DNA of 64,000 nucleotides from CAWAHD01 sp963781785 (GCA_963781785.1 CAWAHD010000001.1:2356001-2420000); one strand, 5' to 3'; numbered from the stretch's first letter, positions 48,409 to 56,638 are shown. The notes: generated from the letters alone by a model not told the origin. Made by a program: numbers and translations.

Positions 48409-49470
48409 TCACGGCCGTTCTGGAAGCATGCCCGCCCCGTCGAGCGCCCGGAGCATTCCGAACGTGCTCGACTCATTGGGGCAGAAGATTCCGTCGAATT
48501 GCCCCCGGTAACGCGTGACGATGCTTTGGGCCTTCTGCTGGGCGGAGTCCGCGGTGGGCCCAGCGTATTCGCTGTCCGACAACAGGGTAATCGCGGGGAA
48601 TCTCTGAGCGAGTGCGTCCGTGAAGCCTCTTTCGCGCTGCTCGGTGCTCTCCGAGCCGACCGCGTACCGGAGCAGGATGACCTTCCCTTTGCCCTTCAAG
48701 AGCTCACCCAACCGCTGGGCGGCCAGCACGCCTCCATGGTAGTTGTCAGTGGCGATGTAGCTGATCATTTGCTTGGTTTCGAGGGCCGAGTCGAAGATCA
48801 CAACGGGGATCTTCTTGGCGACCGCCGTTTCAACCGGATCGACCAGCGCGCGGGAGTCGAGCGGGGCGAGCACGATTCCATCGACTCCCGCCGCGATCGC
48901 GTTCTGAACGAGCTGGATCTGCTGGACACGATCGTCTTCCTTTTGAGGACCTTGCCAGATCACCTCGACATTTCCCAGCTCGCGCACGGCTTCGAGCGTT
49001 CCCGCGTGGAGCGTTTTCCAGAATTCGTGCGTGGTCCCCTTGGGAATCACGATCACGCGCCATTTCTTCGCCTTTGGTCCGGAAAGACTCGAGTCGCTGG
49101 TATTGTCCACCTGGGGCGGGTGAATCAGCTTGGAGACCTCCGGATCGTTCATATTCTCCGGCGTGGCCAGGGTCTCACCGGTCGAGACCTGGGGAACGAT
49201 GGCCTGGTTCTCGAGGTGCTTCACCATGGTCTCGACGCTCAGCTTGCCCATTTTCAGGGGGTTCTGGACGACCAGGCCCTGGATTTTGCCCTGGGCCATG
49301 GCGTCAACCAGCGGCTGACTGGCGTCAAAACCGATGAAGACGATGCCCTTGGGCGCAGCCCCTGGCGCCGGCGCGGCCGATGGGCTCGCGGGATCGCTCG
49401 AGCCGCCGCAACCGGCCAGCGAACTCGTTAGCAGCAGAACCCAGACGCCGCGGCCGCCTCGCCCGGCCAT
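48409..49470 (-). CDS. Sugar-binding lipoprotein (RbsB-like) with circularly permuted domain order
   Basis: Periplasmic binding lipoprotein of the sugar ABC transporter, 353 residues. The signal peptide ends in the lipobox LAGC (Cys21). After a Ser/Pro/Ala linker, residues 41-120 read IVFIGFDASQPLVDAMAQGK, GLVVQNPLKMG and ENMNDPEVSKLIHPP. In RbsB-type proteins this block is the C-terminal end. The normal N-terminal text (WRVIVIPKGTTHEFW) comes only at about 137, followed by EVIWQGPQKEDDR, GIVLAPLDS, ATDNYHGGVLAAQRL and CPNESSTFGMLRAL, then the protein stops at 353. Total content and length are normal and the frame is unbroken; only the order is rotated. It is first in the operon, 21 bp before the ATPase gene. 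Confidence 0.88.
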   Translation of the reverse strand: MAGRGGRGVWVLLLTSSLAGCGGSSDPASPSAAPAPGAAPKGIVFIGFDASQPLVDAMAQGKIQGLVVQNPLKMGKLSVETMVKHLENQAIVPQVSTGETLATPENMNDPEVSKLIHPPQVDNTSDSSLSGPKAKKWRVIVIPKGTTHEFWKTLHAGTLEAVRELGNVEVIWQGPQKEDDRVQQIQLVQNAIAAGVDGIVLAPLDSRALVDPVETAVAKKIPVVIFDSALETKQMISYIATDNYHGGVLAAQRLGELLKGKGKVILLRYAVGSESTEQRERGFTDALAQRFPAITLLSDSEYAGPTADSAQQKAQSIVTRYRGQFDGIFCPNESSTFGMLRALDGAGMLPERP

Positions 49471-49711
49471 GAGTCGTCTCCTGGATTTGATTCGAGAAGA
49501 TCAGAGCGAGTCTCATCGTAAGAGCCGCTCTTTTGCGGCGTCAAGGGAGTAGGCTGAACGCTGAGAGCTGAAGTCTGAGGGCTGAAGGCCGAAGGCGGAA
49601 GGGTACGGCGTATTCCTTAGCGATCGCGCCGTGAAGGTCGAACCTACCGTCGCGCGGCGGTGTCCAATTCGGATGCGGCTTCTCGGCTCAAGAACACGAG
49701 TGTGTCTCCAA

Positions 49712-50710
49712 ATGGGGGGGGTGGATCTCTTCGGCACCATGATCCTGGGCATGTTCGATCGGCTTGCTGAGAACACGTTCTTTTCCGGTGGCCTTTTCTT
49801 GATGGCGATCGGCTCGCTCGGTGCCTTCCTGCGGCACCTGCCGGGCAAGCTCTGCGCCTTTGTTGAGCGAAGGTTATCGATCTCCGTGGAGGTGCTCGAT
49901 CGCGATCCGGCGTTTCGGTGGCTGACCGATTGGCTGGAGGACCTGCGCGACTTCCAGCAATCGGCGGCCTGGTACGCCCAGCGCGGGATTCCGTATCGCC
50001 GCGGCTATCTGCTCCATGGACCGCCCGGAACCGGCAAGACGACGACGGTGCTGGCCCTGGCCGGGGAGCTCAAGCTTTCCCTGGCTGTGTTGAGTTTGAG
50101 CAACCGTCTGATGGGGGACGAATCGCTCTTGGCGACGGTGAATGCGCTGCCGGCGGCGACGATCCTTTTGATCGAGGATGTCGATTGCGTTTTCAAGAAC
50201 CCGCGAACCACCGAGAGCAATGTCGGCGTGACGCTGAGCGGTCTCTTGAACGCGCTCGATGGAGTGAGTTCGCGCGACGGGCGGATTCTTTTCATGACAA
50301 CGAATCACCCCGAGCGGCTTGATCCGGCTCTGTTGCGTCCCGGGCGGGTCGATCGCAAGATCGAGCTTGGCTTTGCGACGTTTGATCAGGCGCGGCGGCT
50401 GTATCTGTGGTTTTACCAGGGCTGCGGCCTGACGGATTCCCAGCTTTCCGCCGAGGCCGACCGCTTCGCGAATCAGGTCAGCCCGGGCCGAGTCTGCATG
50501 GCGGCGCTCCAGGAGCACTTGCTGCGCCACCGTCGCTCGCCAGAAGCCGCCGCACGCGAGGTGGTCTTTGATGAGGGCTGCGGCGACCGAAGCGAGTTTC
50601 CAGAGATCCCGCGAGCCAGCCGAGGCCATTTTTGCCGGCGATCTGGATGCCTGGTGCCGGTGAATGAGTTCCCGCGTCGCCTTTATCGTAGGTCAGGCTT
50701 TCCAGCCTGA
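49712..50710 (+). CDS. BCS1-type AAA ATPase lacking most of the BCS1 N-terminal domain
   Basis: About 330 residues. A membrane helix (FFSGGLFLMAIGSLGAFLRH, about 22-41) is followed by the start of the BCS1 N-domain (SISVEVLDRDPAFRWL). The text then jumps straight to EDLRDFQQSAAWYAQRGIPY and the AAA module: Walker A LHGPPGTGKTTTVLALAGEL, Walker B ILLIEDVDCVF, sensor 1 FMTTNHPERLDPALLRPGRV with the Arg fingers. About 100-150 residues expected between RWL and EDL are absent. The last 40 residues look unrelated and the stop lies inside the repeat array at 50688. A GTG at 49721 is an alternative start. Confidence 0.75.
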   Translation: MGGVDLFGTMILGMFDRLAENTFFSGGLFLMAIGSLGAFLRHLPGKLCAFVERRLSISVEVLDRDPAFRWLTDWLEDLRDFQQSAAWYAQRGIPYRRGYLLHGPPGTGKTTTVLALAGELKLSLAVLSLSNRLMGDESLLATVNALPAATILLIEDVDCVFKNPRTTESNVGVTLSGLLNALDGVSSRDGRILFMTTNHPERLDPALLRPGRVDRKIELGFATFDQARRLYLWFYQGCGLTDSQLSAEADRFANQVSPGRVCMAALQEHLLRHRRSPEAAAREVVFDEGCGDRSEFPEIPRASRGHFCRRSGCLVPVNEFPRRLYRRSGFPA

Positions 50711-51060
50711 CGTTTGTTGTAGGTCAGGCTTTCCAGGCTGACGTTTGTTGTAGGTCAGGCTTTCCAGGCTGACGTTTGTTGTAGGTCAGGCTTTCCAGGC
50801 TGACGTTTGTGGTAGGTCAGGCTTTCCAGCCTGACGTTTGTGGTAGGTCAGGCTTTCCAGCCTGACGTTTGCTGTAGGTCAGGCTTTCCAGCCTGACGTT
50901 TGTGGTAGGTCAGGCTTTCCAGCCTGACGTTTGCTGTAGGTCAGGCTTTCCAGCCTGACGTTTGTGGTAGGTCCGGCTTTCCAGGCTGACGTTTGTGGTA
51001 GGTCCGGCTTTCCAGCCTGACGTTTGTTGTAGGTCGTTGTCGTAGGTCAGGCTTTCCAGC
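50688..51060. repeat. Tandem array of eleven 31-bp hairpin units plus two partial units
   Basis: Units start at 50688, 50719, 50750, 50781, 50812, 50843, 50874, 50905, 50936, 50967 and 50998, an exact 31-bp period. Partial units lie at 51029 and 51042. The core is GTCAGGCTTTCCAGCCTGAC, as in the array at 38521. In units 2-4 and 10 the right arm reads AGGCTGAC instead, which weakens the stem. Spacers are ACGTTTGTTG/GTGG/GCTG variants and carry no unique sequence. The first unit overlaps the AAA-gene stop codon. Confidence 0.92.
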
Positions 51061-51303
51061 GCACCGTCCGGCCGGGGACAACCCGACCAACGCGGCGTAC
51101 CACGCTCACACGCTGTGCTCTGCGGGCGTCACTCCCTCCCTGGTTTCTGGGGTCCGAAGGACACGCACAGCAATTCGCGGGCGTCGGCCGCTCAGGCACG
51201 TATCAAACCGGTCGGTCTGGGGACCCGCGCCGATCACTCGTCGCGATGCCCACTCGGGCATCGTCCATGAGAACGAACCTTTTCTCGGCCTGGAAGCCTT
51301 GCA

Positions 51304-51435
51304 TCAGGGCGCCAGAAGGAATTGCTCGGCCCACGCGGCGTCCTCGGGACCAAGCAGCGGTTCCGGCGTGTCATCATAGATGTAGCACGGAGAATCTCTC
51401 GCCGCCCGGCAAGGTAGAAGTCTGAGTCTGCGCGA
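51304..51435 (-). pseudogene. DUF4058 gene remnant (3' pieces)
   Basis: On the minus strand, about 51435-51370 encodes SDFYLAGRREILRATS. In another frame YIYDDTPEPLLGPEDAAWAE then QFLLAP and a stop at 51304 follow. These match DREFYLAKRRELLRSP and the last residues YEEMPEPPLGPEDAAWAEQF of the intact DUF4058 gene at 53989-54753. Everything between the two pieces, about 90 residues, is missing. It is a deleted copy with no function expected. The rest of 51061-51500 holds nothing else recognised. Confidence 0.7.
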
Positions 51436-51502
51436 CCGTCGGCCGTTATCGCACCAAGGCAGTGGGAGCCCACTTCGTCGTAGTCTGATGATGAGAACAT
51501 TC

Positions 51503-52003
51503 TTAGAGAGGTCCGTATCTCGTGATTCCCGTCACGCGATCGAAGTCGGAATCTGCGCTGGCAAGATTGGAGAGTCCGTGGGCACGCATCGCTGCAACTA
51601 TCAACGCATCGTTATGCAAAAGGCCAGTTTGCTGACTGGCGAGGGCGGCGAGATCCAGCCAGGACGGGTCGACAGGGAGGATCCCGACGCCGAACTGGGG
51701 GATTTCCTGAATGGCTTGACGGAAACGCGTCAGAGTTTGCACTTGGGCCGGATGGTTCCGAAGCCGCACGGCGATGCCGGCGCGCGGCCAGCCAAACGCT
51801 TGCATGGCTTCGATCGACATCAGCCGATGAGCCACTTCGCTGAGGACGTGCGTGGTTGTGACGCCGACGATTTCTTGGTTTTCGATGCGCTCGAGGAACT
51901 CGGTGGCGGACGGTCCATTCAGGGTGTTCGGCTCGAAGTGATGGATGAACACGCTGGCATCCAGGAGGACGGATCCGCCGGCGGGCAGGTCGGCATAGAT
52001 CAT
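51503..52003 (-). CDS. PIN-domain toxin (VapC-like RNase)
   Basis: A 166-residue PIN-fold RNase. Acidic active-site residues appear in VLLDASVFIHHF (first Asp), ATEFLER with HVLSEVAHRL (Glu), LLHNDALIVAAM (Asp) and ASADSDFDRV (Asp). The start overlaps the antitoxin stop by four bases (ATGA at 52000-52003), a typical toxin-antitoxin coupling. It is expected to cleave RNA when freed from its antitoxin. It is full length, unlike the truncated PIN gene at 56635. Confidence 0.85.
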   Translation of the reverse strand: MIYADLPAGGSVLLDASVFIHHFEPNTLNGPSATEFLERIENQEIVGVTTTHVLSEVAHRLMSIEAMQAFGWPRAGIAVRLRNHPAQVQTLTRFRQAIQEIPQFGVGILPVDPSWLDLAALASQQTGLLHNDALIVAAMRAHGLSNLASADSDFDRVTGITRYGPL

Positions 52004-52212
52004 GGGTCTTCCTGCGGATCGAGTTCGGGACTCAGGGCGACGAAGTCGGCATCTTCCTGGCTGCCGGTCCACCCAATCAAACCAGCCGATCGCCGCACGC
52101 GGCTCACCGCCGGCTTCACCGTGATCCGGACTTTTTCGTGCTCTTTCAGCGGCAGCGGCTGGGCCGGCTTGAGCACGCCGTTCTCGTAGATGGCTTCGAC
52201 GGTCAAGGTCAT
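52000..52212 (-). CDS. DUF104/AF2212-family antitoxin
   Basis: A 70-residue protein. It begins MTLTVEAIYENGVLKPAQPL then LPLKEHEKVRITV, the characteristic beta-barrel start of the AF2212/PG0164-like antitoxins (DUF104) that pair with PIN toxins. The acidic tail (DPQEDP) would contact the toxin. GAGGAGGC lies upstream of the ATG. The stop overlaps the toxin start, so the two are an operon, probably repressed by the protein or the complex. Confidence 0.85.
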   Translation of the reverse strand: MTLTVEAIYENGVLKPAQPLPLKEHEKVRITVKPAVSRVRRSAGLIGWTGSQEDADFVALSPELDPQEDP

Positions 52213-52317
52213 GCGTCTGCCTCCTCAAGGAAACTCGAAGACTTACTGGAGTATACCGCCTGCGCCACCGGGACGAAATTGCGTCTGCCGCCAGCCAGCG
52301 AGCCAATCGGAGCGTCC

Positions 52318-52731
52318 TCACGAGTTCTTGTCAGAGCGGCGGCGTTCCAGCAGCCGGCGCAGAATCTCGCCGGCGGCGTCGCTGGTCTCTTTGAAAGCGG
52401 CCTTTGCGGCATCCGCCGCCGCTTGCTTGGCCTGGAGCTGTTGAGCCTTCTCGGCAGCATCGAGCTGATTGGATTCGGCCATGAACTCGTCTGGGAGCTC
52501 CTGTACGGTCGTCGCGTGGCCCGCACTGTCCGTCTTGTCCTCTTCCTGGTCTTCGTCGAACAGGACCAGGCGTGTTCGAGGCTGCAACGAGTCCGCCCGA
52601 TCGAGCAGCAGTGCTCGGAGGCGTTCCACGTGCTCGGCTCGCGGCAGGGCGGTGGGATCGCCCGCCTCAGCAACCCAGCGACCGACCTGATCGGGCTCAT
52701 CCACGCGGTTGTTTGAGGCCGGCTGGTTCAT
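52318..52731 (-). CDS. Small helical protein overlapping the sigma-factor gene, possible anti-sigma or partner
   Basis: A 137-residue acidic protein. The N-terminal half has HVERLRALLLDRADSLQPRT then LVLFDEDQEEDK, and the C-terminal half is an Ala/Gln/Lys-rich coiled coil (QAKQAAADAAKAAFKET). There is no membrane helix and no zinc-binding HxxxCxxC motif, so it is not a classic ZAS anti-sigma factor. The gene starts 35 bp before the end of the sigma gene in another frame, which indicates co-translation and suggests a partner role. Function not proven. Confidence 0.6.
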   Translation of the reverse strand: MNQPASNNRVDEPDQVGRWVAEAGDPTALPRAEHVERLRALLLDRADSLQPRTRLVLFDEDQEEDKTDSAGHATTVQELPDEFMAESNQLDAAEKAQQLQAKQAAADAAKAAFKETSDAAGEILRRLLERRRSDKNS

Positions 52732-53302
52732 GGCGGTCTCCTTGATCTGTGTGTGAGAAATAAGGGCGGACCAGCTCCTGGTGTCGCTCCCTGGCTCGCG
52801 ACAGGAGCGACTCGACCGCCTTGGCCGAGCGGCCGGTGAGCCCGGCGATCTCGTTGACGGAAAGTCCGTCGACATACTTTTTCAGGAGCACGTCTTTGTA
52901 GTCAGGATTGAGCTGGAGCAAGGCAGCGCGGACGACGTCGCCGCGCTCGATGGCCATGAGCTGCTCGGGCGGCGGAATTGCGGTGTCTTCCGACGAGTGA
53001 ACCGCATCTTCTGCGGGTTCCCGTGGTAGGCGGGAGATCCTGCGGAAATGGTGTGAGACCAGGTGCCGCGCGATCCCCATCAGCCATTCACGCAACTGGC
53101 CCCGGCCGGCATCGAAGCTGTCGAATTCTTCGAGCGCCGTCAGCCACACCTCTTGATGGATGTCCTCGGCAAGGGCAGGATCACGTCCCACCAGGTGGTA
53201 GACGAGGCCGAAAACCTCCCCGACGTGGCGATCGTAGATCGCCGACCAGGCGATCCGTTCGCGCCGTGCGAGTGCCTTCTGAAGGCGGCGTTCGTCTTGC
53301 AT
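52697..53302 (-). CDS. ECF-type RNA polymerase sigma factor
   Basis: A 201-residue sigma factor. Region 2 reads AWSAIYDRHVGEVFGLVYHL with LAEDIHQEVWLTALEEFDSF. Region 4 has LLQLNPDYKDVLLKKYVDGL, SVNEIAGLTGRSAKAVESLL and SRARERHQELV. The ATG at 53302 begins the recognisable protein; upstream codons to 53383 look non-coding. It overlaps the next gene by 35 bp. Its regulon is unknown; the neighbouring toxin-antitoxin and DUF4058 genes give no hint. Confidence 0.85.
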   Translation of the reverse strand: MQDERRLQKALARRERIAWSAIYDRHVGEVFGLVYHLVGRDPALAEDIHQEVWLTALEEFDSFDAGRGQLREWLMGIARHLVSHHFRRISRLPREPAEDAVHSSEDTAIPPPEQLMAIERGDVVRAALLQLNPDYKDVLLKKYVDGLSVNEIAGLTGRSAKAVESLLSRARERHQELVRPYFSHTDQGDRHEPAGLKQPRG

Positions 53303-53545
53303 CGTGTCTGACCCCCGGGCGTTCGATGCATCTCCCAACAGTGTATTGCCGCGGGGCGGGGAAAACCTTCGCTTGGGGTCCACCGGAATCTTGCGTATGG
53401 CCTCCTTGAGTGCGCAGATTCTTGAGCGTGATGCCCACGCCTGGACCTTCTATGAGAACGAAATGCTGACACTTCTCGCTGAACACAACCCAGAAATTCG
53501 GCACGCGCCGATCCCTGTCCACAGTGTGACTCGTGCCGAATACCA

Positions 53546-53912
53546 ACCCGAAGCGTGAGTTTTGATGTTGCGCTCATGTGTCTTCGCCCCGAATGGGGCA
53601 GCCACAAATCAGCCCAGGGCAACGCCCTGGGGACGCGGGTCCCAATAGTTCCAAGCCGCCCTGTAAGGGCGGAACAAGCGTGGGCACGGTTGCGGCGGCG
53701 CTCCCGGAGTTCGGCATGTTTCGCCCTTACAGGGCTCGAAAGCAAGGAAACTTACTGCATGACGCGAACGTCCCCAGGGCGTTGCCCTGGGCTGGTATGT
53801 TCAGGCCCCTTCGGGGCGAGTTTCAAAACAGCGCAACATCAAAAAGCGTGAGCGAGGGCGCTGGCGTGGCGCCGCAAGGAACTTGCGGCATCCCTCGCTG
53901 ACGCTTCGGGTT
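53546..53912. repeat. MITE-like inverted-repeat element without genes
   Basis: The left end AACCCGAAGCGTGAG plus TTTTGATGTTGCGC (53546-53574) reappears inverted at the right: GCGCAACATCAAAA at 53831-53844 and ACGCTTCGGGTT at 53901-53912. The right arm also holds a long hairpin with AGCGTGAGCGAGGG and CCCTCGCTGACGCT. Inside are inverted copies of CAGCCCAGGGCAACGCCCTG (about 53606 and 53775) and a CCCTGTAAGGGCGG palindrome. No reading frame is convincing. It fills most of the 53303-53988 gap; the remainder shows nothing recognised. Confidence 0.65.
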
Positions 53913-53988
53913 AGTGTTGCCCTTTCGCTTCGACCCGGTGGTGTTCAGCGAGGAGACTCGAAATCCTTCCTTCCCTGAAAGCCTTGCA

Positions 53989-54753
53989 TCACGGCGTCGG
54001 AAGGAATTGCTCGGCCCAAGCGGCGTCCTCGGGGCCAAGCGGCGGTTCGGGCATCTCCTCATAGATGTAGCGCTCATAGGCCGCTGCTTCGAACGCCGAA
54101 TTCAAGGCTGCCTGCAAATCAATCCGGACATCACCATCCTCGGCACGAAGGGGTACCGGGATGACGGGCAGCCGTTCGCGTAACGGAATCGCCCAGAATC
54201 CGCCTTTTGGCCGTCGCTTCGCGCGACTGACCATGACTGAGTAGTCGCACGCTGGCCGGTCCAAGAATGGCATCGGCGTCCATCCACGGAGGAGGTCGAC
54301 TTCGACGAGGTGAGCCGGACTGCGGAGAAGCTCTCGCCGTTTGGCGAGGTAGAACTCCCGGTCTTCGCCCGGCGGTTTGTTCGACGGGCTCAACAGCTCG
54401 ATCACCTTGACAAGTTCCCGACCCCGGCGATCCCGGATCTCCAGGAATCGCACGCGCTCCTCATCCTGTTCCGGAAGTTCGACCTCCGCCGGGGCTTCCA
54501 GAACACCCATCGCGACACCGGCTCGATCGCCGGCGCGAGACCGGGCAACCGACAGGTCAGACCGTCCCGCGAAGCTTCTCGCCGCCGGCTGCATATCGTG
54601 AATGTAAAGGTGCTCTTCGACCTGTACGAAATAGTTAGGACCGACTTGCGGCGTCAAGATGCGGCGGATGGTGGTCAGAAACTCCGTGTGGAAGTCCTGC
54701 GAGTGGGCGGCTTGCTCAAGGTAAGGGTTCATTCCCGGGAATGGCGACGGCAT
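53989..54753 (-). CDS. DUF4058 family protein
   Basis: A 254-residue protein with the family opening MPSPFPGMNPYLEQ and HTEFLTTIRRILTPQVGPNY. The middle has RFLEIRDRRGRELVKVIELL, SPSNKPPGEDREFYLAKRRE and LVEVDLLRGW, a layout like that of restriction-endonuclase-fold (Uma2-related) proteins. The end is GPEDAAWAEQFLPTP. The family is common in planctomycetes and cyanobacteria; its function is unknown. A deleted copy lies at 51304. The ATG at 54753 is preferred over 54768 because the family begins there. Confidence 0.88.
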   Translation of the reverse strand: MPSPFPGMNPYLEQAAHSQDFHTEFLTTIRRILTPQVGPNYFVQVEEHLYIHDMQPAARSFAGRSDLSVARSRAGDRAGVAMGVLEAPAEVELPEQDEERVRFLEIRDRRGRELVKVIELLSPSNKPPGEDREFYLAKRRELLRSPAHLVEVDLLRGWTPMPFLDRPACDYSVMVSRAKRRPKGGFWAIPLRERLPVIPVPLRAEDGDVRIDLQAALNSAFEAAAYERYIYEEMPEPPLGPEDAAWAEQFLPTP

Positions 54754-54978
54754 TGCCCGATCCTCCACCTTCTTGAGCGAGTGTCAGCCCGCAAAGCGAT
54801 CGAAACGAGAGCGGCTTCGTCCACGCGATCAAGGATAACAGAATCGCGTTTGCCTTTCGGATTCTAACCGATCTCTGCACCGGCTCTTCGAAGATGAACA
54901 AGACCTGGGCACCACGTCACTGCGAGAAACCGAGGACGACGTGAGTTGAGACCGTTGACGGCGCCAGGAGAGGCCTGC

Positions 54979-55671
54979 CTAAAGGGTGCTCCGGGCGTTG
55001 GCCAGGCGAGCGACGAACTCGATGTGCTCGCTTGTGGCGCAGCCGAGATCGAGGACGGCGCGTAACCGCCGCGTGTCACCGGCCAGGAGTGCGCCAGGGT
55101 CGAGCCACAAACCGGGAAAGACCTCCGAACGGAAGATCCCGTCCGAGCCCGGCGGGAGATCGATGAAGCGCCCGTCCCGCAGCACGAACCAGAATACCTC
55201 GTCAGGCTCCAAGGCGAGCACGATGTACTCCAACACCTGAGCGCGCTCGTAGTCTTCGAACTTCGGGCCAAGGTCGGTGTACCGGGACGTGTGAGCAACT
55301 TCAACGAGTAACTCGGGGACACCCCGAACGAACCGCCGATCGGTCTGCGTCCGGCCCCCGTATTCCGGTAGGATGCGGAGCAGCACATCGGGCTGAGGCT
55401 CACTCTTGAGCCCCATGGCCGTCGATGTACTGTCCATCCCCTCAACCCCCGGCGTGTTTTCCACGTAGTAACTGAGCCACGCGATCGCGGGGAAATGAGC
55501 ACGACCATGCGCGGGTCCGACCGGACTGGGCATGAGAACCACTCCGTTGATCAGCTCCGCACGGGTTCCGGGCGGCATCGCCTCATAGCGGGCGTGGAAA
55601 GCGGGCTGATCGAGCCGCTGGCCCTCGACAAGGGTGCGCGGCGGACCAGTCACGAGGGTACTCTCGGACAT
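54979..55671 (-). CDS. Uma2-family (DUF820) endonuclease-like protein
   Basis: A 230-residue PD-(D/E)XK-fold protein. The catalytic-like residues lie in RAELINGVVLM (Glu), EPQPDVLLRI (Asp) and VPELLVEVAHTS (E-x-E). YVLALEP-type text (EYIVLALEPDEVFWFV) completes the fold. Uma2 proteins are numerous in planctomycetes and cyanobacteria; nuclease activity is predicted from the fold and their biological role is uncertain. A MSESTLVT N-terminus follows a weak GAGACGGC ribosome-binding site. Confidence 0.85.
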   Translation of the reverse strand: MSESTLVTGPPRTLVEGQRLDQPAFHARYEAMPPGTRAELINGVVLMPSPVGPAHGRAHFPAIAWLSYYVENTPGVEGMDSTSTAMGLKSEPQPDVLLRILPEYGGRTQTDRRFVRGVPELLVEVAHTSRYTDLGPKFEDYERAQVLEYIVLALEPDEVFWFVLRDGRFIDLPPGSDGIFRSEVFPGLWLDPGALLAGDTRRLRAVLDLGCATSEHIEFVARLANARSTL

Positions 55672-56428
55672 GAACTGGCCGTCTCCTCTCTAGCGGTATT
55701 CCCACCTCGTCAAGACTATCCGGATGGGGCCGGGCCTTCAAGCCAAGGTCCCAACCGCTTATGAACCGGCCTGAGGGATTAATCCGTCTGCTGTCCGCCT
55801 GCTTGCATTGTAGCTCGGACGGCGAGGTGCGCATGGCAGGCCGGCGAGAGAGAAAGCACAGGCACCGCAGGGGTCGGCGCCACCCGGCGAATTAATCAGT
55901 TCGACCGCCGTAACCTTTGTGCAGCAAGATGGTTTAGATTGCCGGGTGACTCACACATTCGGCCAATGGCGCCCTGTGGTGGCGAGGCAGAGCGGGTGCG
56001 CGCGGGTTTGGTAACGTGGCGGGATGGATGTGCTGCCAGATTGCCTGTCTGGAACGCGCTTTCAGCTCAAGGGCGGGCAAGCACGCGGTAGGCGGACACG
56101 GGAACCACGGGGTGGGGAAAGCAGGGAATTCAGCCGTTTAAAGGTGTCTCCAACTCCAGACAGGGCGACAAGGGACCGTTACAAGGCGCCGCGCGTGATG
56201 GTCGGCGTGTTCAGCACGGTCGACCGTGCGCGGATCGCAATCTCGTCGAATCGACCGCTGATCGCGGACCGGTCCGGCCTTTACTTCTAGTGGAACGCTT
56301 CCGCCCGACAGAATCGGACCCCAATTCTCCCCTTGGTAGAGCGCAAGCGTTCAAGCTCGTGGCCTCCGCTGTCGATTGGTTCTCAATCCAACCAGGGAAG
56401 GATAAGATTTACCTCGGAGGACCAAACT
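55672..56428. other. Intergenic stretch of about 750 bp, no gene recognised
   Basis: Several short open frames exist (for instance 56024-56290 on the plus strand), but none has a recognisable family pattern, a good ribosome-binding site or the expected third-position GC bias on reading. No tRNA or terminator was identified. It lies between the Uma2 gene and a toxin-antitoxin remnant, so it may be decayed accessory DNA. Confidence 0.4.
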
Positions 56429-56638
56429 ATGGCTACCGCCGAGAAACGACCGGCCATTCCCGCCGGAGAGTTGGCCGAGCTGAAAAAGGCAGTGGAAGAC
56501 ATGATCAAGGGTGTGCGCGACCCGGACGCGATGGACCGTGCCGCACGGGAGATGGACGAAGGGAGGGCGGAAATCCGCACGCGGCTCGGTGAGCTGAACA
56601 TTGCCGTCGAACTGACCGATCCCGACGAGGACGAATGA
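56429..56638 (+). CDS. Putative antitoxin of a PIN toxin pair
   Basis: A 69-residue acidic helical protein (MATAEKRPAIPAGELAEL, then KKAVEDMIKGVRDPDAMDRA, RTRLGELNIAVELTD). CGGAGGA lies 9 bases before the ATG. The stop overlaps the next ATG (ATGA at 56635-56638), the usual arrangement for such pairs. Antitoxin identity is inferred from size and from the PIN toxin that follows. That toxin is truncated, so this copy is probably an orphan. Confidence 0.6.
   Translation: MATAEKRPAIPAGELAELKKAVEDMIKGVRDPDAMDRAAREMDEGRAEIRTRLGELNIAVELTDPDEDE

Noticed and set aside
47314..49431. 705-codon plus-strand frame
   Set aside because: It lies antisense to the sugar ABC ATPase and binding-protein genes, which show clear family motifs. 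The long frame is a by-product of high GC.
56024..56290. 88-codon plus-strand frame
   Set aside because: No family resemblance, no ribosome-binding site and unusual composition; left as unassigned intergenic DNA.
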